Below are positions 17,134 through 25,700 of a stretch of DNA of 37,239 bases, piece after piece (the first letter of the stretch is position 1; each line of letters begins with the position of its first letter). The position numbers were made by a program, and so were the translations under genes. A model generated the notes under the pieces. That model was not told the origin of the DNA. It saw only the letters and a list, made by a program, of their open reading frames with translations, and searched no databases. This DNA is from JAKVCB01 sp963578605 (lineage in GTDB: Bacteria; Planctomycetota; Planctomycetia; Pirellulales; Lacipirellulaceae). The DNA is taken from positions 1-37,239 of the forward strand of contig CAUZEA010000054.1 in NCBI GenBank assembly GCA_963578605.1. Direction: 5' to 3'.

Positions 17134-18450
17134 TTAGATCTCCGCAAGGGGTTGGTCTGCATCGCCAAACTGATCCATTGGGACACCCATCTTGTCCATC
17201 AACGACAAATACAAACGACACATTTGCCGATTGGGCTGGTCTTTGTAGTTGAGGACCCTGCCGCCCTGAATTTGGCTGCCAGCTCCCCCCAACAGCACGA
17301 CCGGAAGATCATCCACGTGGTGATGACCGTTGAGCATGCTCGACAAATAGAGCAACATCGTATTGTCGAGCAAGGTCTGCTCACCTTCCTGGATCGCATC
17401 GAGTCGTTCGGCGATGTAGGCGACCTGCTGCATAAAGAATTGATTGACCTTGAGCCAATCGTCCGAGTCGGCATGGGACACAAGGTGATGGATATCGTTG
17501 ACCTCGAGATGTGGAAACCGCAACTGCGACCAGTCGTTATTGAGCTTGAGTGTACTGATTCGCGTGGTATCGGTCTGAAAAGCGAGAATCAGGATGTCGC
17601 ACATGAGCCGCATGTGCTGGTCAATATCTTGAGGCCGGCCATCGGGCGGTCGCGGCATGTTGGGCTTCTGAAGCGTTGGCCTCCAACCCTGCAATCGTTG
17701 GTCTTTACCGGCACGCTGGAGCCGCTGCTCCACTTCGCGGACCGAGGTGAGATATTCGTCGACCCGCCCCCGATCGGAAATACTGATCTTTCCGCGGAGG
17801 CTTGCCGCCTCCTCCAGAACCGCATCCAGCACGCTTTGATCTGCCCTGCCGGGCTCGTTACGAAACAGACGATCAAACGCCAGTGCCGGATAAAGTTCCA
17901 GGGTAGCAGGCGTTGTTGGTGAACTCCACGAGATATGGGAACTGTACACCATCGAGTAATTCTTGTGTACGTTCGGCAAGGAAGCTTCGCAGCCAAGCAC
18001 CAGGCTGGGAACTTTTGTGTTGCCGCCGATCTGCTGGGCTATCACCTGGTCCATGCTGGTCCCGGAACGGATGGCACCATTGGGTGCGAGTTTGGCACCG
18101 CTCAGAAGCTGCCCGGTCTGGGCACTGTGGATCCCGCCATGCAGTGCCTCGGCATTGAACAACCCCTCGATGAAATTCATCTTTGCGCGGAAAGGAGCCA
18201 GTGGCTGAAGCACCTCGCCCAGTTTCATCTCGGCCCCCTCACCGCGGGCCCACCATTCGTTCGCGTGGAACCCGTTCCCGGAAAAAAGACAGGCGAAGCG
18301 AACGGGCGGCTGATCGGTCGGCTGTCCAGCCGTTGCAGCAGCCCATGTTTGCAGAGACTCCAGCCATGGCAAAGCCATGCTCACGCCAAGACCACGCAAA
18401 ACGGCGCGCCTGGAGGGAAGGCTATGCTTGGGTAGAAATGAAAGGTTCAT
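17134..18450 (-). CDS. DUF1552 family protein, Tat-type exported
   Basis: 438 residues. The ATG at 18450 is preferred; an upstream in-frame start at 18495 only overlaps the 3' end of the preceding region. A twin-arginine-like leader (SRRAVLRGLGVSMALPWLES, Arg14-Arg15) opens the protein. The body has the DUF1552 (HXXSHH, PF07586) pattern: FACLFSGNGFHANEWWARGE, FIEGLFNAEALHGGIHSAQT, LPNVHKNYSMVYSSHISW, RVDEYLTSVREVEQRL and MLNGHHHVDDLPVVLLGG. In planctomycetes this gene almost always follows a DUF1587/1592/1588/1585 gene, as it does here with a 47-bp gap, so the two probably form a complex or successive steps outside the cytoplasm. Function is not established. Confidence 0.93.
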   Translation of the reverse strand: MNLSFLPKHSLPSRRAVLRGLGVSMALPWLESLQTWAAATAGQPTDQPPVRFACLFSGNGFHANEWWARGEGAEMKLGEVLQPLAPFRAKMNFIEGLFNAEALHGGIHSAQTGQLLSGAKLAPNGAIRSGTSMDQVIAQQIGGNTKVPSLVLGCEASLPNVHKNYSMVYSSHISWSSPTTPATLELYPALAFDRLFRNEPGRADQSVLDAVLEEAASLRGKISISDRGRVDEYLTSVREVEQRLQRAGKDQRLQGWRPTLQKPNMPRPPDGRPQDIDQHMRLMCDILILAFQTDTTRISTLKLNNDWSQLRFPHLEVNDIHHLVSHADSDDWLKVNQFFMQQVAYIAERLDAIQEGEQTLLDNTMLLYLSSMLNGHHHVDDLPVVLLGGAGSQIQGGRVLNYKDQPNRQMCRLYLSLMDKMGVPMDQFGDADQPLAEI

Positions 18451-18497
18451 GGCTTGTTTCCCAATTTTGCGATGCAGGCAGGCCGACTGCAACACGT

Positions 18498-21400
18498 TTA
18501 TTCGACCAATTCCGATCCACGAATGGTCTGAAACTGCTTGCTGGCAACAATAGCCAGGATTGCCGCTGACGCGGGGCCGTCGTTCTTATTCAGCGTAACG
18601 ACCATCTCTTCCAACAGTTGCCGATCAGAAAGGATAACCCCCCTGCCTAACGCATAGCCGAGCAATTTACGGCAAAACTGTTGTAGAAAATCGTCTTTCC
18701 GTTGGGTTAACAGGTACTGCCGGAGCCCGTCGATCCCCTCAAACCGGGTACCATCTTTGAGCGCTGCCTTGGCGTCGATTAGCCTGCCGCCAAGGTCCTT
18801 TTCGCGCCAGCGGCCAATCGTGTCGTACTGTTCCAGAGCGAAACCGAGCGGATCGATCCGCTCGTGGCAAACCGCGCACTGCTGCAACTCGGTATGTTTT
18901 TCAACCAACTGACGAATGGTCAGTTCTCCGGCTGTTTCATCTTCAGGAAGTTTAGGAACATCAGGTGGCGGCCGCGGAAGCCTTTGACCCAAAACAGTTT
19001 CAGCAATCCAGTTGCCCCGCAAGACCGGACTGGTTCGGGAAGCGCCTGAATGCTTCGCCAGCACGCTGGCCCAGCCTAACATGCCACCACGACCGTAGGT
19101 CTTGACCCCTTCGACATATCGAAATTCGTCGCCTTCAATGCCCGGGATGCCGTAGTACTTCGCCAAGGTCTCATTCAAAAAAGTATGGTCGGCATCGATC
19201 AACTTCCAAAGCGACCGGTCCGTTTGGAACAGGTCCTGGAAAAACAAAATTGACTCTTCATACATTGCCTGGCGAACCGAACCATCGAACATCGGAAACT
19301 GTTCCTGGTTCTTTCCCTGAAACCGATCGAAGCTGCGAATTTCCAGCCACTGGGTACCGAATTCAATTGCCAGCCCGCGGCTTTTTGGATCTTGCAACAT
19401 CCGTCGAGTTTGTTGCGCGAGCACTTGCGGATCGCGCAACCGGCCACCGGTAGCAGTCTGGCGAAGCTCTTCATCGGGCATCGTCGACCACAAGAAATAG
19501 CTCAAACGTGTGGCCAGTTCCAAATCGTTTATGGGCGCGGCTTCATTTCCCTGCGATGGCTGCTCGATGCGAAATAAAAAGTTGGGTGACACCAATATGC
19601 GGGCTAACACCGATCGGAAAGCCTCTTCATGAGGCAAGTCGTCCTGCCGCAATGATTGATAAAGGTCATCTAGTGCCTGCTGCTCTGCGCCGGTCAGTGG
19701 TCGGCGATAGGCGCGGTCAGCGAAGTCAAGCAGGGACTCGACGTGACTTGGCTCTGACTCCAGTCGCATCTGCTCGGTTTCATCGGCACGGCGGTGAATC
19801 TCTTCGAGAACTGGCTCATAGGACTTCATTTCACCCTGAATCAAAGTTGCAAAACTGTCGCGAACCTGCTTTGCGTCCTGGCTAATGTAATGCAGTTGCT
19901 GCCAAAGCTGGTCCAGCAGCTGATGTTCCTGTTCGCTGAGCATAAGCTCCGAAAGCAAATTGTCACCGCGATGGAATCGCTCCAAGGTGACGACCGTGTC
20001 GCGGACAATAAGTCCCGGGTAACACAAACTGATGGGAAAAACACGCTGCAACTCTTCAATGGAGCAACTGATCTCGTCGCGAACCTCTTCGTCCGCGCCA
20101 GCGATCAAGAGCGGCAAATCGACCGGTTGCTCATAACCGCTCCATTTCAGGGTCCGTTCGATCTGAGTTGGCGTTGGGCTGAGTCGAGCCTCGAACCGTA
20201 CCAGCGTTTTGCGCTCATTGCCTGAATCTGGCCTGACCTCAACCACAAACTTTCGCTCCTCAACGAGGGGAGCCGGTAAACGCACCTCCACGATTTCCGA
20301 GCCATGCAAAACCAAGCTGTCTTCCGCTGGCAACTGGTCTTCTGAGGGATTTTCCAGCCGAACTTCGTCCAGACGGCTCACGCCTTCGGGAGGATCGGGG
20401 GCCTGGTCGATTGTCTCCTGGGAGGCGAGTTGCAGTGCCTCACGCAACGGGAGTGGCCCTTCGTCAGCAGCCGGATCGCAAGACTCGAATCGCGGATGCT
20501 GCAAAATAACACTCGCTTGATCTGCATTGCCATGCAAAGTCTGGGTCGCCAGGTAGAAAACGGCGTAAGCCTCTGGTTCCTCTTCTTCCTCTTCTTCTGG
20601 AGACTGTTTGCCTGGCATTTTGAGTTGGTAAACGTGGCTTTCAGCCAGTGAGATCGGAGCGATCGCGAATCGATCTTTTAGTGCAGTTGAAATTTTCGTT
20701 CCCAGCGAACTCTCTGATCTCTGCCTCCGCCAAAGAATTCCCTGCCAGGTCGCAATTTTTGCCAGCAGGTTGCTGAGATCCACGGGCATTTGCGTTGTGG
20801 ACGCGTCTGCTGGCCCATCCGAACCAGTACGGGAAGTCGAGGCCGCAGCACGACAATCATTCCACTCCGCCTGAATCTCTTGCACCAGGACCGAAGCCTC
20901 ATCGTCGGTTACCAACTGCCAAACTGTTTCGAGGTACTTTGGCGAGAGTTTTTCCGTATCGGCAACTTGTTCCAGGGAAACGCCACCGGAAGAAAGTTCA
21001 TCAAAGTGCATAATCGTGGCCGCCAGATACCGATCGAGTGGAATCTCTCCCAACTCGGTTAAATAACGGGCGTAAAGTTCCAATATCTCATCAAGAACCT
21101 CGTTGACCCAATCTTCCCGAAATTTGGAATCTGAAAAGTCGAAACCGTCGGGTAAAAGCACGGCGTGGGCAGCAACGTTCTTGGCCGCATCGAGATACTT
21201 GTTCATCAAGCCCGACGATATGGCCAGCGTATCGGTCGCATTCAGAAAGCCCTCCCCAGCAGCACCGTCCGCCGGGAATTGGCTCGTCGGCCGCAGGTCC
21301 ACCCCGGTTAAATCGCGGATGGTATAGCGGTACTCGGCATTGTTGAGGCGGCGGATCACAACCGGACCTGGATCACCTGCATGCAGGTCGGCTTCTTGCC

Positions 21401-21827
21401 GGAGCAAATTGCGAATCCAAGTTATGAGCGCTTCGCGGTCTTCTGCGCTTGGTTGAGGATTTCTCTCAGGCGGCATCTCCTTACTTTCGAGCATGGCAAG
21501 CATTTCTTGCCACGACTCGAGTTCTGCCCGCACTTCATCCAGAGTGGCGAACCGCTGAAGGTCGAACCCGGCCTTCTGTACCTCCGTCGAATGGCACTCC
21601 AGGCAATGCGTCACCAGGAGCGGGCGGATCCGGTTGACGAATTCCGTCGTGGCATCTGACGCCGCCGCAAACGGCACCCAACCCGGCACGAAAATCAGAA
21701 GAAAAAACAACACCTGGCTGAATTTGGGTTGTTTGGGGAGGGATAAAAATGGCCTGCTGTGCCAGAATTTAAACAGATGTCTTTTCCCGTCTTCCCCGCC
21801 CGTGTTCAGAATTCGTATTCCTGTCAT
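18498..21827 (-). CDS. Large DUF1587/DUF1595/DUF1592/DUF1588/DUF1585 cytochrome-like protein
   Basis: 1109 residues from the ATG at 21827; a GTG at 21872 is in frame but offers no better ribosome binding site. After a hydrophobic leader (residues 38-57, LFFLLIFVPGW) come PSCyt1 with CLECH (75-79), DUF1587 (about 155-225; RRLNNAEYRYTIRDLTG), a long central insertion (about 230-690), DUF1595/PSD5 (about 692-755; FADRAYRRPLTGAEQQAL), DUF1592/PSD4 (about 765-875; LATRLSYFLWSTMPDEEL), DUF1588/PSCyt3 (about 890-995, with a second heme-type motif CAVCH at 984-988) and DUF1585/PSD2 (about 1020-1095; GYALGRGVILSDR). It is larger than the usual roughly 800 residues because of the insertion, which holds a run of seven Glu near residue 410. 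It is first in a run with the DUF1552 gene. Two CxxCH sites suggest heme binding and electron transfer, but the reaction is unknown. Confidence 0.93.
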   Translation of the reverse strand: MTGIRILNTGGEDGKRHLFKFWHSRPFLSLPKQPKFSQVLFFLLIFVPGWVPFAAASDATTEFVNRIRPLLVTHCLECHSTEVQKAGFDLQRFATLDEVRAELESWQEMLAMLESKEMPPERNPQPSAEDREALITWIRNLLRQEADLHAGDPGPVVIRRLNNAEYRYTIRDLTGVDLRPTSQFPADGAAGEGFLNATDTLAISSGLMNKYLDAAKNVAAHAVLLPDGFDFSDSKFREDWVNEVLDEILELYARYLTELGEIPLDRYLAATIMHFDELSSGGVSLEQVADTEKLSPKYLETVWQLVTDDEASVLVQEIQAEWNDCRAAASTSRTGSDGPADASTTQMPVDLSNLLAKIATWQGILWRRQRSESSLGTKISTALKDRFAIAPISLAESHVYQLKMPGKQSPEEEEEEEPEAYAVFYLATQTLHGNADQASVILQHPRFESCDPAADEGPLPLREALQLASQETIDQAPDPPEGVSRLDEVRLENPSEDQLPAEDSLVLHGSEIVEVRLPAPLVEERKFVVEVRPDSGNERKTLVRFEARLSPTPTQIERTLKWSGYEQPVDLPLLIAGADEEVRDEISCSIEELQRVFPISLCYPGLIVRDTVVTLERFHRGDNLLSELMLSEQEHQLLDQLWQQLHYISQDAKQVRDSFATLIQGEMKSYEPVLEEIHRRADETEQMRLESEPSHVESLLDFADRAYRRPLTGAEQQALDDLYQSLRQDDLPHEEAFRSVLARILVSPNFLFRIEQPSQGNEAAPINDLELATRLSYFLWSTMPDEELRQTATGGRLRDPQVLAQQTRRMLQDPKSRGLAIEFGTQWLEIRSFDRFQGKNQEQFPMFDGSVRQAMYEESILFFQDLFQTDRSLWKLIDADHTFLNETLAKYYGIPGIEGDEFRYVEGVKTYGRGGMLGWASVLAKHSGASRTSPVLRGNWIAETVLGQRLPRPPPDVPKLPEDETAGELTIRQLVEKHTELQQCAVCHERIDPLGFALEQYDTIGRWREKDLGGRLIDAKAALKDGTRFEGIDGLRQYLLTQRKDDFLQQFCRKLLGYALGRGVILSDRQLLEEMVVTLNKNDGPASAAILAIVASKQFQTIRGSELVE

Positions 21828-21972
21828 GGTAGTCAAGAAAAGAGTGGTCGCTTCAAAAGGCACCTCTGCCACCAGAAATCCGATGGACCCATGAGTTTAT
21901 CATCTTAACTGATTAAAAACAAACTCGTTACAAACAGTGTCCTCTTGTCGGGCACTAACGGTGAGTCTCCTA

Positions 21973-22020
21973 TTACGTTGGAATCGTCCCCGTGGTTTAC
22001 GTTGGAATCGTCCCCGTGGT
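21973..22020. repeat. 24-bp perfect tandem duplication
   Basis: TTACGTTGGAATCGTCCCCG followed by TGGT occurs twice back to back (21973-21996 and 21997-22020) with no mismatch. It lies outside any called gene. It may be a slippage duplication or part of a dispersed intergenic element. Confidence 0.9.
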
Positions 22021-22501
22021 AAAAACAACGTCGAAACTACAAACTAGCAAGCCCTTTCAATTTTTCAGGCAACGGAGCGCCGTTAACATCATTCCTGCGT
22101 ACACTGCCTGTCAAACGATGAGCGAACGGAACTTTGTACCGGTGGCAACCGTGACCTCGTCGATGCTGGAGCACAAAGACTGGTGACGCCACCGAACCGA
22201 AAGAACCCAGTCTGAAAAAGCGTGTACGAAAAACCAAGTGTCCTTTTGGGCAACTTTCTCCCTGGCTACGCATCTTTGCCACCAGCCCACTGTTACAGAG
22301 ACCTGTTGCGGGCAACCTTCGTTACCGTTGGATCCATTGATAGAACGTCAGTCTGTTGCTTCAGCTGCCCAGGCCAGGTTAAAATGACGTCGGGCGGACC
22401 GAGACGACGAGGTGAATCGCGGCTGAGGCAGAATCGGCTGGTTGGCGTGGGGTAACACTCGGTCGATCATATTGGGTGAAAAACCCCAAATTCACGGGTT
22501 G

Positions 22502-22747
22502 GGATGGCGTTACGTTTGGAACAATCGGGCCAACTGGCCCCTATTCTCGGCACCCCGGCCTTCCCAAAATTTGCAACTTTCTCACAAGTCAATGATAATG
22601 AACATCTGGTGCAACGCTGGTCTCCCGTGGAATCCACGTGCTTGCCGCAGGGACGTACCAGGTCATTTTCAAGCTTGACCCTCCTCAGACAGGCCGACCG
22701 CACCTTCAGGACTATTCGTCCAGACCACCTTCGATGTCTCCCCAATC
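22502..22747 (+). pseudogene. Possible decayed coding remnant upstream of the LEPR-XLL gene
   Basis: Protein-like stretches appear one after another in three different frames: GQLAPILGTPAFPKFATF (frame of 22504), then GIHVLAAGTYQVIFKLDPPQ (frame of 22620), then APSGLFVQTTFDVSPIV (frame of 22748, running into the next gene). This is what a gene with two or more frameshifts would look like, but the stretches are short and no family is recognised. The last stretch is in frame with the GTG at 22748, so it could simply be an upstream extension of the LEPR-XLL gene. Confidence 0.2.
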
Positions 22748-22768
22748 GTGAAAAGACCGGTCTCTTCT

Positions 22769-25700
22769 ATGTTTACCCAACTATCTCAGTGGCTACGCAA
22801 TTCACATCGCGTTGAATTTCACCCAACGTCTCGCGACTTGACCAGGCGTTCTCTACGACTGGAGCCGCTCGAACGACGGGATATGCTCGATGTGTCGCTC
22901 AGTATTCTGGGTCCGCCAGACTTGCCGGAAGGGAAAACACAACTCGTGGCCCTCAACGGCGTCGACGAGGACAATGCCAATCAGGCCATCACCTATACGA
23001 TCGAAAGTAGCGACTCTCGAATCAAAACCCAACTCGTCCAGGGCGGTCAAAGCCTCATGCTGAATGTCAGTGGCGTCGACCAGAATGACCAGGCCTTTAC
23101 CGGAAATATTGTGGTACAGCTTCTCGAAAATGAGGCGCCCCTGGCCACTGGTCGCATCAAACAACTTGCCACCAGCGGGGCCCTCGACGGGACCGATTTC
23201 TTCCGGATTGCAGACCTTACGGGCAATGGAGGAGAAATTGCCCAGGGCGGAATCCAGTTCACCGGGTTGGCAGATTTTCCGGACGAGTACTTGCTCGATC
23301 GCACCTATACCAGTGGCAGCCTGGCTGCCAGCGCAAACGCGGGAGACGATACCAATAACGGACAATTTTTCTTTGTGGCGAATTCGCTTTCACTCCAGCA
23401 GATGCCTCAGCACCTGAACTATAATCACACCATCTGGGGGGTCGTCACGGGAGGCCACGACATTCTCGACGCAATGTTTTCCACGTCTCGCGTGGGAACG
23501 TCCCCGCTCAGCAAGCCGGTAATTAATGAAGCGACCATTGTCGATGATATTCAGCGCGGCATCTTGGAAATCTCCGCAGCCGAAGGGCTCGCCGGTACGA
23601 CGGCCACCATTACCGTAACCGCCAACAACAACGAGACAGACTCGTTTCAACTGAATGTGGTGGATGACACCCTTAACGACAGGCCGTTTTTAGGCCCTCT
23701 CTCCGACGCGAGTCCAACGATCGACCAAAGTTCGTCGTTCACCTTCACGGTGAAAGGACTCGACATCGACAACACTCCAAACACTCTCGACGACAACAAC
23801 CCCCTGCATGATCTCAATGAGCATATCCATGCAAGTTTGACAATCGATATCAACGGCACGCTGGTGCAGATTCCCGACGAGTTGGGGGTCCTGGGGGATG
23901 GCACCATTGTCTCTTCAACCCACACACATAATCCCGATAATGTCCTTCATATCCACTCAGTCGCGGCCGATCCAGTTACGGATTTCGTTACGCTCGGCGA
24001 CTTCTTCGAAACGTGGCGCACAAATGCGGGTGCAGCTGGCAATAATCTGGATGCCAATTTTAATGCGGAACAAATCCTGGGCAATTTTGCCGATGCCAGT
24101 AATTCGATTACCATGACGGTCAACGGAGTCACAACGTCACTGCGTGACGACTACAAGATTAAAGACGATGACGACATTCAAATTGTCTACGGTCCCACGC
24201 CCGATCCACTGACCTTCGTAGTCCGCGATGCAAACAACTTTGACAATCCACCGCCAAATCTGACCGTCGACATCGAAGCTGGCCACAATCAGGCAACCGT
24301 AACCCTCACGCCTGATCCAAACTTCCAAGGACCAATTGAGGTGTTGGTGGGCGTGCGTGATCAGACAAATCGTGACTCGTTGGATCTGGATGCCCGTGGC
24401 AATTTTGATACAGAGCAGCTGACCTTGACTGTGAATGTCACGAACAACCAACCAACCGCAGACTCCCAAGCGGTCACCACAGGGCAAGGCGAAACATTCT
24501 CCCTTCAACTCACGGGTGACGACGGCGATTTGGACCAGGAGCAAAACCTCACCTTTGAAATCTTCGACCAACCTGCAGGCGGAACCATCGACAACTTCGA
24601 CGCCGCCAGTGGCACACTCGACTACACTCCCCAGACAGGTTTTACCGGTAGCGACTCGTTCACTTTTCGCGTGCTTGACGACGGTGGCACAGATAATGGT
24701 GGCATCGATACAAGCGACCCTGCGACGGTGCATGTCTGGGTCGGCACGATAGCCCCACCAACTTCCGTCGAACTCTCTTCCGATATGGACGACGGGTTGA
24801 TGCCTGACGACGATTTCTTTTCCACCCCGACGCCAACTTTTACTGTTCGGGCAGAACCGAACATGACGGTGGAAGTATCGGTCAACGAGGGACCCGCACA
24901 ACCCGCCAGCGAAACGTCACCTGGTTCCGGCCAGTACTCCGTCACATTAAGCTCCAATAGCCTTCATCTGGGGGAGAACACCCTCACCGCCACCACGTCG
25001 GATGAATCGGGAATTCACTCCGAATCGACGGATCCGGTCACCGTGGTTTACGCCCCTGATTTCGACGACTTTTTGACCGTGCCCGGCGATGTTGGCTCCG
25101 AACAACAACTTGCGGTCACGTGGACTTCGCGACAGGCCGGGTATGACAACGAAGTCGGAATATTCACCATAGACGACGTCGAGGGTCGCGTTGATGGAGT
25201 GGCAGCGGGAGACGCAAACTATGCCGAAACGGCTCTCCACAGCGATTCCCGCCAGGTCCTTTTTGCCAGTGGCAGCGGTGAGGGAGCCACGACCACGGTC
25301 ACGGCCAAGGGAGGAGATCGACTGGCGTTCTACCTGATTGCCAATTCCTCAACGTCGTCGTTTCTGGAAAATAATCCAGCCAACGAAAATAGCGGACCGC
25401 ACGCGTTCTTTAGCTTCGAACAGGCCAACCCTGATGGTGCGGTCCACATGAAAGCCGTGGGAGACGTACTCCGGGGAGAAGCGCTGTTGCACTGGGAAGA
25501 TCTTCTGAACCTTGGGGACAGCGATTTCAACGATGTTGTGATGTCGATCATACCCGCAGGGGAAAGTGGTGCTGAAGCTTCCGAAGCAGTACGAGTACCC
25601 GCAGGGAAAAACACTCAGGTTGATCTCTCGTTCACGGTCGACGTTGCCAAACGTGCCCATGACTCCGATGCTGGCCAGCCGCCCACCAATGTCGGTGGAG

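Larger units (their letters stand above)
21828..22768. other. Long gene-poor region
   Basis: About 940 bp between divergent genes. It contains a perfect 24-bp tandem duplication (21973-22020). Near its right end are short protein-like stretches in changing frames. The middle (22021-22440) has a minus-strand open frame at 22037-22315 without recognisable motifs. No RNA gene was recognised. Confidence 0.5.

Noticed and set aside
22037..22315. 92-codon minus-strand frame in the gene-poor region
   Set aside because: Arg/Gly/His-rich composition and no domain motif. It might be translated from a recurrent intergenic sequence, but this cannot be shown here.
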